The position numbers were made by a program, and so were the translations under genes. This document shows positions 34,901 to 48,392 of a DNA stretch of 64,000 nt, piece after piece (within the stretch, counting starts at the first letter, position 1; the number at the start of each line of letters is the position of its first letter). The DNA is from Marisa cornuarietis (taxonomy: Eukaryota > Mollusca > Gastropoda > Architaenioglossa > Ampullariidae), in NCBI GenBank assembly GCA_004794655.1, contig SMMW01000020.1, forward strand, positions 785,001-849,000. Direction: 5' to 3'. The notes under the pieces were generated by a model, which was not told the DNA's origin, ran no database searches, and was given only the letters and a program-made list of their open reading frames with translations.

Positions 34901-34902
34901 GT

Positions 34903-35145
34903 GAGTGAACACATGATGTGGTGGGAACATTGAAGTGAACATGATGTAGTAGGAACATTGAAGTGAACACATGTTGTGGTGTGAACATTAAAATGAACAC
35001 GTGGTAGGAACATTGGAGTGAACACATGGTGTGGTAGGAGCACTGAAGTGAACACGATATAGTAGAAACATTGAACATGATGTAGTAGGAACACTGAAGT
35101 GAACACATGGAGTGGTAGGAACATTGAAGTGAACGCGAAGCACTA
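34903..35145. repeat. About 30-bp degenerate tandem repeat, about 9 copies
   Basis: Unit GTGAACACATGATGTGGTGG followed by GAACATTGAA, with length changes between copies. Confidence 0.9.
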
Positions 35146-35591
35146 AAAACACTGAAAACTTCAGCACAGGAAGACATCTTATGAAGCGAGTGCTGCCGCG
35201 GATACCAGCAACAAACTTTCTCGCCTTCTGGGTCTGTCTGTCTGTGTTCGTTTGCGTGCGCGCGCGCGTGTGTGTGTGTGTGTGTGTGCGCGCGCGCGCT
35301 AGTTCGGCAATGGTGTTGTAATAAACTCCCAGATCCCTTATTTCGCCCTATTCCTATAGTTTAGACATTTAGTTAAGTACTTTGTTTGTTTTTACTCATG
35401 AGCCCCATCGACTGTCTGCCTCCTCTGCCTACAGTCGTAACAGTCTCTGTAACTTTTGTTGGTGACAAAAAGTGATTTGCACCTGTGATCTATTTTATCA
35501 CCGGAATAGCAGTGAGAACATGAACATTTCCAGCCTTGATTACAGTGTGGTGTGTATATGTACGTGCGTGCATCTGTGTGTGTGTATGTGT

Positions 35592-35628
<37 letters not shown>

Positions 35629-38600
35629 TATCTCTCCATCTCCCCCTCCAGCATTTTTAGCTTTGGTGTGTTCCGTAATGATCACACAAATACCTGGAAA
35701 TCGTACTTTATTGGGAAATTCAAAAAAGAAAACTCAGTCTCTGTTAATGACAGGTGTTAACGTGTCAGGCTGCCTCGCGCCGAGCGTTGCCACTGCGGCT
35801 ATAGATTGTCTTCAGGCCTCTCCTCACATCTCTCGTCGCTCTCGGTAAGAAACACAACGATCAATCAAGGTGCAGGTGACTATTAATCACACGAGTGCAC
35901 GAGTACGATTTACTGTCTTTCATGACAGAGGCCGCTATAAGGTGCAGCGCATTGAGGCCTGATAACAATCATCAATGGGGAAAACAAAATGGTGCAGCTT
36001 TCCCCTTCTTGTGCATCAGAGCAGAGTTGTTGAACACGTGACCAAGGGCTCTGCATGCAGTTCTCTCAACTGTCGCTTGACCTAAACTGTTGCAAGTCAT
36101 GTCTGTCAAAAGCTGTATTTATTTACATAGTTCACTCTCAGTGGAAGTTGTCCTTTATCCCTCGTCCGTTTCGACACAACGATGTCAGTCGTAAGATGCC
36201 AGTGTTGTTTAATAATGAGTCGAGGTTTTTAACATTGTACTCCACAAATCATCGCCGATGATTGCAATGTCACCAGCACTGTGTAATCATTGATTGTATA
36301 GTTGAGATTTATGTCCCCTCGCCTAACAGGATGAATGGGACAGCTCTGACATTTTTTTTTCTTGTTTTTTTGTTTTTGTTTTTGTTTTTTGTTTGTTTGT
36401 TTTTGGGGCGTTGCTTTTTGTTTTGGCTTTTATTTTGTCTACGGTCTGTTCTGGTTTTGTCATCATCAGCTTGTGAATCTACATCCTCCTTTAGTTTCTC
36501 TGTGTGTTGGATTATCTGTGGCTTTCTGCATTTTTCTTTCTGAATGAATAGATGATATCGACCATTTTGTTGACAAATGGTAGTCTAAACCAAGAACCAC
36601 AACTCCGTCTTTTTGCCCCGAGTTACCGCCCTTATGGCTCTCGTGCGGAGATTAGATTCTTTTATAGTAAGCCTATAAATGTAACTACTTTGTCCGAATT
36701 GTCTTTTACTTTGGCTTTAGTAATTACCATAGCGAAACAACTAAGCTTCAAATTATAACCAAACACTTGTTCTTTTCTACAGAAAATCATTGTCTTATGA
36801 TTCAGAATTATTTTTAAATTGTTGTTTTATTTAGATGTTGTGTTATGTGTTTGCAATGTATGGGTGTCTTTTTTTCATTCTACAAAAATTAAATATTCCG
36901 GAAATTTTAAAAATCTATTAAAAATCCAGTTTTTACCCGACTTTGAAAATTTAAGTGATTTACAATTCTGAAAGAACATTTGTTCTATAGATATAAGATT
37001 TATCTACCTAAGTGTGAACTTTAAAAATCGTTGGTCCAGGCTCCATATTCTGACACCTCCTTAACGGTCCGTGATTTCACTGCAACAATTGTTGTGCGTC
37101 CAGATCGCGCTTTGAAAACATTTGTTTACACGATGAAATGCTCCAGCTCTGCTTCAACTTTCTTTTTTTTTTTTTGCTTCGATGCCTTGATGAAACGATT
37201 GAACAACCAACGATTATATTTAGGTATCGTGGTTGTTATCACTGAATGAAGTGATCTCGCTTATTGCTAACGGGATGAAGATGACTGTCTAGCACATCTG
37301 AGTCTTCACCCTCATTCCCCCCACCCTCCCCCGGCTTGCTGTCCTGACTGCAGTCTTCCAAAGAGAAACTGAGAGACCGATCGGCACATTGTTGTGTGAC
37401 ATCACCGCCCATCTTTGTGTTTTGGTTCATTGAACTGTGTAATATGACGCACGTACACTTACCTTACATACGCACGACGCATATCACACACACACACATA
37501 ACACAACGCTTGACGAGCCCCGGCAGAGGACGATGAGGATGAAGAAGTACACATTTTCAGGAATGTCTTTGTGAGAGTTATGTTTTCTTGGCTCATCCGT
37601 CCATGGAACTGTTCTCTCTTCTTTTTTACGTCATCCCCTTTTCAGAAGTGACGACGAACAAATGACGCACACATGACGTCAAACACAAGACACCATTCAC
37701 ACACGACACAATACAAGACCTACTCCTAACTCGTTACAAACTGTGACTTGTTCTTCCTGCACAGCGCGCTGATATCCTCTTCTTGATGGGAAACCGCGCT
37801 ATACCTAATTACTAATTACTGTCCAGCGCTTTAAGTCCGGCTATGCCGGAGAAAGGTGGTAAATAATTGCTAATTAATATTGATATCACCAAATTCACGA
37901 CAGCTATATGTTGTGATTAATATCGCAAATATCACCATCCCTTTTTCTTCAGTGAGCTAACAAAGAATTAAACACTAATAATTAAGCGCTATTATTAGTA
38001 TCATTAACACTGGGCCTTCCATGAGGCTAACGTAATATTATAAGCAAACTCTACAAATTAATTCCGATCATTATTATCATTAACACTTTGTCCTAAGTAA
38101 TATTAACATCACTCAGCTCTGAGGATCCTCGACTTTTTGTATCACCGACATTGTGATTCGTCATCATTTTACCGAGCCCTTCGGTGATATCGTTAATATG
38201 GTTATCCCCACATCCTTCTCGTTGTTTACCAATATTATGTAGCTCAGTATTATGTATTAAAAGTTTGAAGCTTATTATATAACTTATAATAATATCTGCT
38301 ATTGTAATAATAGTTACTGTTATCACTGTTCATGACCTATGTCGTGCTTCACCACGAGTTGCTGATGTCGGGACAAAACTACTGCGATAGTGTTTTTGTT
38401 GATTGCCTTACAGAACGCGGAATGTTTACTCACAACATTTCAGTAGGGTGTAATACTCTTGAGAGACTGGACTGAAAAGGCAGTAGCCTCATAATGAAGC
38501 TGTTCTTGTCCTACACACCACACGCCTGTAAGACTGAAGTTTATCAGATCACTCACAATACTCACAATACTCACAATACTCACACCACTCACATTCTCCC

Positions 38601-39700
38601 ACTTCACATGAGAGTCTTCTTCTTCATCTTAATATCTCCACTCATCTAACCCGCATTTTTCTTCTTTTTTTCATACTCCGGCTCGTTTTTAAACCCGTGG
38701 TACTACACTTTTTATGCCCAGTTAATAAGATAAACTCGAAATCTTCCCCCAAATCCGATCACATTTTATCCAAATTTTTTTAGTTTCAAGAAAAACAATG
38801 GAACTTGTTCTAAGCACGAGGCCTCCTGTACGAAGTCACTGGCTGTAACCAAGGGATACCAAGATCCCGAGATCCGGCTTTCCTTTGTTACATAGATGTC
38901 TGCTTTGTGCTTTCTTCTCTTTTTGGCTAAATGTGCAGCTACTCAACGTACATACGGTATAGGTAAGGTAGTGGTATAAAATCAAGCAAAACACCTGGAG
39001 ACCTACACTATTAATTTCCACAAAAATCACATTTTTACTTTCAAAGTCGTCCAAACTTTTAAATTTAAAAAATGTTTTCAAATTATTATGCAGTTGTGTA
39101 ATACAAAAACTGTACTTCCATCTTTTATATTCGTTTTTAGATTTTAAACAGTAACGTTTTGATTTCAATAATTATTGATACGATAATTCTCAGTATCATG
39201 TTCTCTTTCTTTCAATCTGTTGTTTCAGATTTTGTATTGTGTTCACACCTGTACTTTGTTGATTTACTGATTTGAATGGTACAGAATTCGCAATGTTTGG
39301 TAATTAACAAGAAAAAAGTGTAAAATAGTAAGCATAAAACCGTATTCTTTCATAATATACAAACTATAGCGAATAAACTTAAGAAACTCTTCTTCAAATT
39401 ATTTCCCAGAAAATGAAGGACTGGAGCAAATACCTGTACATGACGTGGTCGGAGTTGATCGACTGTCATCTACCATGCTACTTCCATCTCCACTTGCTGT
39501 CATCATTAATACACCTGCTGAATGTCAACATCTATACACTTGATAAATGTTAACATCTACAAAATTTCCAAATCTTCTGCTTTGTACTCCGACCACTACA
39601 GGACATTGTCAGTACAGCGATATTATCACAAGGGAGAGAAAGACGACTGGTCTGCGTCCTTATAGTTCAGTCTAAGTCTTTAGATTTTAGAGAATGTTTT
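35146..39700. other. Long gene-free stretch between receptor 3 and receptor 4
   Basis: GC/GT microsatellites occur at 35,257-35,299 and 35,576-35,623. A T/G-rich run lies at 36,351-36,440 and a CTCACAATA repeat at 38,550-38,590. The stretch 36,800-39,400 is AT-rich. No domain, RNA gene or transposon end was recognised. Confidence 0.5.
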
Positions 39701-39710
39701 TGGAGACTTT

Positions 39711-40559
39711 TTAGAAGTCTTCAGGGAATTCCACATCTTTTACTTTTATTGGCTGTCCGCTGGAGGTAACTCTTGTATCAGTAATCGATCTCGTTCTTGT
39801 AGACTCGCTCTTACGAACTTTGATCTGTTGTTGACTGCCGACAGCGAGAGTTAGCCGAGCTTCTCTTGTCGACTTCGTGACGTGTCTGATCAAAATGACG
39901 TTATCGGCAAACAGAATGACGAATGGAAGGAATGATGACGTCACGGTGCTAATCCAAACCCAGACACTGTAGACTGATGTCGTCAGCGTGTCGTCATAGT
40001 AGATGTTACATGATGTAATCACTGTTGCATTCTGGACCTTCATGGTTACAATGTTAGTAAAGGCAAAGTTATGTCCGTTGACTGACAAGGAGAAGACAAT
40101 CAGTAACACAATTACAAGTGGCCTGGAAATATTTCTAAACATTAGGTTGATTTTACGATGCCAAAACACAGAGAGAGTTCGCTGTGTTACCATGATGACT
40201 AGAGTCCACGCAGACATTGTACTGGAACCGAAGCGAATCAGCGAAGAAACTTTACAAAAAGCCACATGGACAGCCCTGACGTCAACAATAAAATGAAATT
40301 TTAGCCACCTTAGAGTTAAATTGAAGTAAATACCTATGAAATCTACCACCGCCAGCACCATCAAGTACACAGACATGCTGCACCTTGTTTCGTTCCTTTC
40401 ATAGAGAACAGCAAATATCATGATGTTGCCAAAAGTGCCTAAAGCTATGCTAACAGGACTTAATTTCCAAACAGTCATCCCTGCTTCGTACAGACCCTGA
40501 GAATGAAAGTTAGCCTGCGGTATGCTGGCGGTAACTAAACTAAGATTATTCTCTGTCAT
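39711..40559 (-). CDS. GPCR cluster copy 4, lacking TM6-TM7 by in-frame deletion
   Basis: The first ATG is at 40,557-40,559, giving 282 residues; the open frame extends two codons upstream only through a GTG. Landmarks up to TM5 are intact: N-L-S glycosylation site (5-7), G-N (44-45), TM2 D73, C102 and C184, T-Q-R (125-127), L-P-F in TM5 (211-213) and the loop block S-T-R-E-A-R...G-S-Q-Q-Q-I-K-V-R (230-249). At about residue 250 the sequence passes directly into tail residues (S-T-R-T-R-S..., ending P-E-D-F) that match the tail of copy 1 (T-R-S-T...K-E-E-F). About 300 bp encoding TM6, TM7 and helix 8 are missing, yet the frame and E-x-F ending are preserved. It could be a pseudogene or a five-helix membrane protein; a classic G-protein switch is unlikely. 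Confidence 0.85.
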   Translation of the reverse strand: MTENNLSLVTASIPQANFHSQGLYEAGMTVWKLSPVSIALGTFGNIMIFAVLYERNETRCSMSVYLMVLAVVDFIGIYFNLTLRWLKFHFIVDVRAVHVAFCKVSSLIRFGSSTMSAWTLVIMVTQRTLSVFWHRKINLMFRNISRPLVIVLLIVFSLSVNGHNFAFTNIVTMKVQNATVITSCNIYYDDTLTTSVYSVWVWISTVTSSFLPFVILFADNVILIRHVTKSTREARLTLAVGSQQQIKVRKSESTRTRSITDTRVTSSGQPIKVKDVEFPEDF

Positions 40560-40586
40560 CTTCACTATCTGGTGCGCAGGTCCTGA

Positions 40587-40598
40587 TGTCGTTATCTA
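40587..40598 (-). promoter_or_regulatory. Conserved leader motif upstream of receptor 4
   Basis: TAGATAACGACA on the coding strand, identical to the motif before receptor 3 and again about 28 bp from the ATG. Confidence 0.5.
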
Positions 40599-40772
40599 CC
40601 GATGTGGTCAGAAAAGGCCGACGACGGACAGGTACTGATTGACTGGATTCTCTGTGAAGGCCAGGCTTTCATTATCTCCTCATTAGCATCTCATGTCCAT
40701 TAAGTAGATAGTCGGTCTTTTTTTAAGTGGTGATATTTTGTTTCCACCAATTTACCACTGGACAGAAAAAAA

Positions 40773-40792
40773 TCCACGCACACACGCACAGA
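40773..40792. repeat. Short CA-rich stretch upstream of receptor 4
   Basis: CACGCACACACGCACAGAG, about 215 bp upstream of the start, in the position of the CA fields of the other copies. Confidence 0.5.
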
Positions 40793-40929
40793 GAAAGGCA
40801 TGTCAAGAAGATGTTGAACTAACAAACAAATATCAGCGTTAAATTGTTTTCATGATTCTCACAGCTTTATGTTCATTTTAGGGTGATGAAAGTGTGCCCT
40901 TCTTGCTGCTACACAAACACAAAATGGAA

Positions 40930-40930
<1 letters not shown>

Positions 40931-40992
<62 letters not shown>
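40931..40992. repeat. (GT)n microsatellite, about 30 units
   Basis: An almost uninterrupted GT run. Confidence 0.98.
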
Positions 40993-40994
<2 letters not shown>

Positions 40995-42141
40995 ATAGGA
41001 ACAGTCATGGACACAAGCACGCACGTATGCACGCGATGGAAGGAATAGCAAGGCGAAAGGAAATGCCACAGTCTGTTTATTTATGTTTGACGGTAGGCAA
41101 CAGCAACAATTAAACGTGATTTACAGCCATTTTCTTGATGCTGTGATCATTAGCGCAACAGACCTGTCAACACAAACAATTTGATTTTATGTACCTACAG
41201 GGGCGGGAACAGGTCTGAAGGTGACAGCTGCCAGGTGAACTGACAGTGAGTTTCACAAAACTGTCTTGTACGATTTTCTCACTGCGCTTTAACCTTTTCA
41301 TTTTCTCTTTTTAACCCTTTTTCTGTCGCTTGCTTACGTCAAGAGGGGCGTGGCAGTACTAGGTGAACATTCACCTGTCACAGTTAACGAAGGTAAAACA
41401 GATTGTGACTTGGCTCGTTGTTTGTCAATATTTTTGCTCACAGACTCCGGTGTTAAATGTTTGTCCCTGGAAGCCGTGAGTTTCATTATGAACTTGGCTC
41501 AGGGCATCGTGAGCTCGGACACAAGTCATTCAACCTCGTGATGCGGGCGCTCAACACAGTATGTCCAACACCTCTGATCGTAATTTAATCAAAGTAAATA
41601 ATGTACCGGGCCTTAATAAAAGTTTTATGATGACTCGTCATCGTATTTATAATTAAACGATGTCACTCGCTCTGTGATGTTCATGTCACGAAAACTTAAC
41701 ATCAGAGACAGGAGACCGAATGCGATGAGGGTCAAGGAAAGCGGTGAAGGTCAGACACTATTGCTCGTTAACGAAAGTCCTTAATTAATTAACGATAATA
41801 CAATTATATAGACATAATGTGAATGTGTGTTGCCTGTATTCAATCAGTATAAAAACTGTCTTGTCACGCATGAACGCATCTCCCACACCCTACACTCACA
41901 CATGCGCTGATGTCTACCTGCTATTTTCTCTCCAGAAAATAAAAGACAGCTTTGCCTTTACGGGCCTTGTCAACGTTTATAACAAGATATAAGGCTTCCC
42001 ACGAGCACACACACACACACACACACACATCAATAAAACTAACCACTACATGCTTTCTTTCTGCCTGCCTCACCAGAAACTGTGTCCGTCTTGTCCTCGC
42101 ACTTAACTCACGTGTAGGTGGTCACTGGATTGTCCCACAGA

Positions 42142-42247
42142 CCGGTGGTGAGACACAGCACATGCCTGGTGGTGAGACACAGCACATGCCTGGTGGTGAG
42201 ACACAGCACATGCCTGGTGGTGAGACACAGCACATGCCTGGTGGTGG
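42142..42247. repeat. 24-bp tandem repeat, 4-5 copies
   Basis: Unit GGTGGTGAGACACAGCACAT followed by GCCT, perfect in the central copies. Confidence 0.97.
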
Positions 42248-43689
42248 AGACAGGTCATCCTGTGTACATTCTCAATTCCGTTCTACACAGATGGGTCTAA
42301 CTTTCACCGTCCACAAACACTTATTTTATTTTTTTTAATCACACGATGTGCTTCCCTGAGTACAGATCCCGTCGAAAAACACCTGTCTGCGTCGATTACT
42401 AATGTGCCAACAGTTCCTTCTCCAGGTAAGCGCCGACCCTTCACTCTCGGCAAAATAACTGTGTCTACTTTTAAAAAATGGGTGTAATAACAATCTGCAC
42501 ACCCTAGTACATTCCACTTGCGACTTCAGAACGACGTTTGGAAAAATTTGACTTTATTTGTTCAAACTGAAAAAATTACACCTACCGGGCTTTGTGGCAC
42601 AGTCACTCCCCACGCGCAGTGTGCCCTGGCACCTACATGTTTCCTCGGGAAGTGAACGACTGGCCACACGCTTACCTCCAATCACTCACACAATCATGCA
42701 CCCACTCATTCCATTCTCACGTGCCGCACACACCTGTTCGCCCTTCACCAGCTGAGACAGCAACATTTAACCACATCATAGCCTTGATAAAACCTATAAA
42801 AGGAATAATTATCACTCATCTCTTGTCTTCCTCATTGAAGATGTGAAGAAATTTTTCCATCAGCTATTTGTCACATATGGAGAAGCAGTTCAAAACAATA
42901 TTTCCCTCAACTAGGCGTAAATGTGATCCCTGTGATTTCGAGAAAAAAATCTGAATCACCTTTTCTTTCCAGGTTTTTTTTTCTTTTGTATCACATTCAT
43001 GTCACACTTTGTAGTTAACCTGGCGTGAGATACTAACAGTCAGGATTACTAACAGCCTGATGGTGCTTTCCGCGTTCACGGAGTTTACAATGTAAGTAAC
43101 ATGGAGCAGGTCATCTCTAGAGCGATTATGAGTTGTTTTCTTTTTGAAAAATAAAGATAAACTACAATGTAATTGACTCGTGCGGTTGTGATGATGTGTA
43201 TTAACTAGTCTGCCCTCTCGTGAACTTTGTCCAAAAAGGTTGAGCGGCATGCGTGCACCTGAAGACGTTGACAACGTCACGCGCCAGTAAACACACGCAC
43301 GTGCATATCGATGTTTTTGTGATGATGACTAGACGAGGTCACTGTGTAAAGTGTGAATGTACACGTGCACGTGGACGTCAGCCACCAATATTCTCGTGAC
43401 TAGCCGAGGTCGCTGTGTAGACTGTAAATATATAATAGTGAAGATTTTTTTTTTTAATATATACATGAACACGTGGAGGTCAGAGGACATCACTTTCCTG
43501 CGAAGCAGAAAGCCGCTGGACTGAAGCCTGCACAGTTCTGGGGATGAAAAATCTCCTCTTGCCCATCCAGAATTTTTTTTAAAAATGGCCTCGTTTGCCA
43601 CTGAGGGTAAAGGCGATGGAAGAAGAGGTTTACCCTTGACATGCTCACCGCACCTACGGCCATTAGACTATGTGACATCACCGTCCGTT

Positions 43690-44005
43690 AATTTGTAGAG
43701 ACATGACAGTTGTATAGGTACATGTATAGACTTGACAGTTGTGTAGGTGCATGTATAGACTTGACAGTTGTATAGGTGCATGTATAGACTTGACAGTTGT
43801 ATAGGTGCATGTATAGACTTGACAGTTGTATAGGTACATGTATAGACTTGACAGTTTTATAGGTACATGTATAGACATGACAGTTTTATAGGTACATGTA
43901 TAGACATGACAGTTGTATAGGTGCAATAATAGACTTGACAGTTTTATAGGTACATGTATAGACTTGACAGTTTTATAGGTACATCTATAGACTTGACAGA
44001 TATAT
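43690..44005. repeat. 29-bp tandem repeat, about 10 copies
   Basis: Unit TGTATAGACTTGACAGTTGT followed by ATAGGTRCA. A decayed form of the same repeat occurs at the matching place in copy B (about 53,930-53,990). Confidence 0.95.
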
Positions 44006-45665
44006 ACTGAATGTAAATTTAAGAAACAACATTTTTAATGTTTTGGCACATTGCACACTGTCTAAGCAGTTCTTGCACTTTCCTTTGTCCAAAAGAAAAT
44101 ACCAGATGGGTTGGACGCCTAGATTAATTTTAAAAAGGTCCGTGGTATAAGAGAGTTCAAAGGTACGAGACTACAAAGGTAAAGAACGATTTAGTCGTTT
44201 AGCAAGCGTCTGCTACATTCCTATCACTAAGCTGATCCATCTTAGACTGCAGGCTGTTACATTTTACCTTTTGCCGTCTTGCTCAACAGTACAATGTGAC
44301 TGGAATATCACCTGGTGAAGACAGGAAACTGAGGATGTCCCCATCTAATTTAAAATACTCACTTTCCACATTCCATCTTATTGGATATACTCCTTCACTA
44401 AAGAATTATCGCAAGTCACTGGTCTATTCCACATTCACCTTACCTTACTGGTGATTATTAATGTCATTAATGAGTGATTACGGTGATTATTAATATGTCA
44501 ATATTGAGTGATTGTGGTGATTATTAATATCCTATCTGGGTATTGACCAGCTCAAGGTAACTGCAGAAGTAAGGCTTTGTTACAATTGTATTTTGTGTGA
44601 GTTGATGGCGATGTCATAATCGTGTCAGTGGTCTGACATATAGCTTTAGTGTGTCAGCAACATGACATCTCTAAGCACACAGCATCAGCTGACTGACACT
44701 TTGGTGTTTGGTGTCCAACCTGCAGTCACTACACGTGCTAATGATGTCAGCACCAGGCTGGTGTACTAACAAGGAAACTGAAAGACAACCGTTACCGCTG
44801 ACCACTTGGAACATAACTGAGATTCCAAACATTGGGAGGCGAGAACATGAAGGGGACAATCAACAAGCACTGAAGGAAGAAACGCCAAGTGACGTCCTAC
44901 AGGAAACAATTTCTTCTGTCATTCTCCACAGCGAGTCTCTGGAATTGCCGTCTACTAGCGAGGTAATCAGACGAGTTTATAGACTTCTGAGCTGATCGTG
45001 CTTTCATAACCACAATTAATTTGTCTACCACACCATGACTCCAGCATATTATTTAACTCAACAGTCAGCTCTTGGTATGTCACGAGCACAGAGTCGTACA
45101 CATGCACACACTGTGTCCACACGTGTTCTTTCACTCAACAAACTACGAAGACCTGTCAGGGGTTTTCTCGGTCTATATTATCGGGAGTTTCTTTTTAGTT
45201 CGTTGGAGGTTATACGGGCCACAAGATATTAAAAAGACAACATACAAAATACAAAACACAATAGTCTCTCCTCTCATTCCTCTTTCAAGTCTACTTTATC
45301 TCTCACTCACTTCCTCTTACTCCTTCCATCAAATATGTCCAGTGTCTTTCCAATATAGACAAGGTATCCCAAATTTTCTGATAACTTTAACAACATATTT
45401 TAAAATTCTAAAACTTAAAAAAAATAATGATTTTAAAATCCCCGCACAATATTCCAAGTTATGCCTTCTCAAAACAGTTAAACAATTAATATAATAATTA
45501 TTACAACCAATACCTTCTTTAAGCAAAGAATTACTCTCATGCCGGTATCTTTCACTCTCAGTATCGACACAACTTCCACTGGCCAGGCTGCCGAAGTCTT
45601 TTTCCCACATGAGATAAGGGGGGAATTCAGCCAATCGGAGTGCGGTCTATGTTATTTTGTCAGTT

Positions 45666-45730
45666 TGGGGTTAGGGTTTGGCGTAGGGTTAGGGTTAGGG
45701 TTTGGGGTAGGTTTAGGTTTAGGTTTGGTT
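45666..45730. repeat. Interstitial telomere-like (TTAGGG)-related block
   Basis: GGGTTAGGGTTTGG, GTAGGGTTAGGGTTAGGG and TTTAGGTTTAGGTTTGG follow each other. TTAGGG is the telomere repeat of molluscs and vertebrates. The short, degenerate block inside other sequence suggests an interstitial or repair-derived insertion. Confidence 0.75.
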
Positions 45731-46144
45731 TATTAGGTATAATTGGGCAATTGAGTGGAGCGAGCAGACGAAAAAGAATTTCGCGGCCTAGCTGACTTAT
45801 CTGGGGAGGCCGCATCCCAGTTGACATAATCCTGAGCTCCGATGAACACTGTTGAGTTACACGTCCCTTCTTCAATCGTGCTCACAACTACACAAACACA
45901 TTTACAGGAGGCCACAGGTGATGACCCTGGTCCCTGACATGGTAGTATTTTTCGAGCTGCGCATGAAAATAAAAGTAAAGGCGTGATTTGTATAGTGCAT
46001 GCTCACTCTCGTAAAGAGCCCTCGAGACAAGAACGAGACATGGACAACATGCGAAGGATGAACAACAGTACTGCTGATGACCAGTAAAAGACAAATATAG
46101 AAAATGCAAAGAAGGGGGAGCGGGGCAGAATTGGTGTTTTACGA

Positions 46145-46306
46145 CGAGCAGGTAACTAAGACTATATCACAGCAAGACAGCCAGCCCTGTAAACAAAAGC
46201 CACATGCAGAGAAAGAAAAGCGTGCCCGAGACGAGATCTGAACCCAGGACAGCCAGCCCTCAATGTATTGGTGACAGGCGATAACCATTGCGCCACTGGA
46301 CCGCCC
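46145..46306 (-). mobile_element. tRNA-derived SINE
   Basis: On the minus strand it starts GGCGGTCCAGTGGCGCAATGG (box A-like), followed by a box-B-like GGGTTCAGATCTCG and the body TCTCGGGCACGCTTTTCTTTC and TTACAGGGCTGGCTGTCTTGC. It is too diverged in the stem regions for a tRNA gene. A head-less relative lies at 28,528. Confidence 0.8.
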
Positions 46307-47277
46307 TAAAAACTCAGAGAGGAATCAGATGAGAATGTTTGATGGTTGTACATGTCATGCAGTATAATGTAGCGCAAATAAAAACTCTACATAAGCTAAT
46401 CTTCCGTCTGATATATAATTTAATGTTTAATGTAACTTAAAGCATAGTCTAGTGTAAGGCTAAAGTTCTTGGTCGCCTCCAGTGTTTACACAATAATTTG
46501 AGGTGAATGCAGTATATCACTGCCACTAAAATATATTAGTAAAGATTATGATATGGTTAATACAATTGAATTGTTATTTAGTATTGTAGATCGCATATAT
46601 TCTGATGGCATTCATCCGATTTTCAACACTAGGACCTACACTAACAGGGTTTCTGTGAACAGGTTGATAGGTTTCCATGTTTCTTACAAAATGTTTTTCC
46701 GTGTTTCTGGCAGACTGCATGCTTTGTCAGGATGGTGCTGTCCAGCTCTTGTCAAAGAGATATGTTGCAAAGCTGTTGACCCTACTCCAGTATCGCTAGA
46801 CACTAGTCTTCTCCAGTGGCGCCACCTACGTCCCACGTGTGTCTTTTTTTCCTTCGCGAAAGTGTAAACACACATGGCGGCCTTCAGGAATCGGCCCAAA
46901 GCTGCGACTGTTACCGAACTATTCATTTGCAGCCTAACATGTTGACGACCATGTTTCAGAGCTTTAGAACCTGTCATTGAAGCAAAACTTTTTTGAAAGA
47001 TCTATTGGCCATACTACCTCTGTTTGAAGATGAATAAATGTCAACGTGTGTCACTCGAGATGCAAAAAGGTCCCGATACACACAAACACACAGAAATATC
47101 ACAGTGCACGGCTTAGTGTGTCCAGAAATATCACAGTGCACGACTTAGTGTGTCCAGAATGATCACAGCTTACTCTCCGCTTTGTTTAAAAAGCAGTTGG
47201 TGACCTCCCACCCCCTGAAGAAAGATCTCTTTTGGAGCGATGTCTGTGTTTAAAAAAAAAATAATAAAAGCAGGAAA

Positions 47278-47352
47278 TAGCTAGTTCACACCAGGTAAAT
47301 GGCTAGTTCACACGCTAGTTCACACCAGGTAAATGGCTAGTTCACACCAGGT
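47278..47352. repeat. Short repeat of TAGTTCACACCAGGTAAATGGC
   Basis: Three to four imperfect copies within duplication copy A. Confidence 0.8.
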
Positions 47353-48392
47353 AACGGTCACATTGTGTGAATCATTTCTTACCTCCAGTCACTGGCCAGC
47401 AGGGCAGGCTGCCTGCATTACACTCAGAGTCAGGCATGTCCACAGACCGAAGTGAGACAGCGATGATAAATAACACAGAGATTAGTGATAACTAACAGAG
47501 ATTGATGAAGTAAGGATTGAGAAGAAAATGTGATAGTAGAACAACCAAAGGAGAAGACAGACAGACGAGTAGAAAATCAAAAACTGTTGATATTACAGCG
47601 GAGTCACTGAAAGAAAGTAGACTCGTAGTCAGAATAACGAATTTAATGGCAGTTGTCTGATCACGTGGTCGAGTTACTAAATCCCAGGTTAAATAAGTGT
47701 AGTGGGGCAACTTATTCCATGAGAGTTGCTTGTACTTTGATCTGATGCGGGACCAGAAAGTATAGACCTCCGACTTACCTTTCAAGCCATTCAACAGATG
47801 AAACATTTCATCCAATTGGCTCACGTGTACGGCACGTGACGTATGAAGTCTAACGGTTAACATGCAACTTGCCCGTCACGTGACATATGGCGGAACTGAG
47901 TAGCTTTGCATCAATCAGCGCTTCTTTTTTATTTATTTTAATTATTATTGAAACTAATTTATTTCAATACATGTCTAAGTAATCGTTATAATTTAAATAC
48001 TTGTCTCTGTCGTAATTATAATTTAAATATTTGTATTATTGAGGTGAGGGTAAGGCTGGACTTCGTGGCGGATTTTCGACACTCGCTGTAATTTTTAGAG
48101 CAATCAGCGACGGTGAACACTAAATGGAAAAAGGCATTTGACACACCAAGCGTCTTCCACTGGAGCGAGCTTCACACAACGTTTCTAAAACTGAAAACTA
48201 TTCTAAGGAAGCAATCTTAGAAACATTTTACAAAATTGCTTCTACGCCATTTAAATACGTCTTAAGAGATTTAAGCCCTAAGATTAGAAATATATTGTAG
48301 AACGAGCCCTCGTACTCCGAGGCTTAGGTCTCTTTAAAATTAAAGGATCCCTTGCTGTAGCTTAGACGCTGAGTTAACCTCTGACTACGACA

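Noticed and set aside
40560..40565. Longer start for receptor 4 at 40,565 (and at 14,654 for receptor 2)
   Set aside because: Those first codons are GTG; the first ATGs in frame are at 40,559 and 14,609.
44708..44995. 95-codon plus-strand frame with non-repetitive composition
   Set aside because: It starts at GTG, has no recognised domain, and is not preserved in the matching region of the duplicated copy near 55.0 kb.
46553..46977. Overlapping frames of about 100 codons on both strands
   Set aside because: No domain, splice context or conservation in the duplicate; probably chance.
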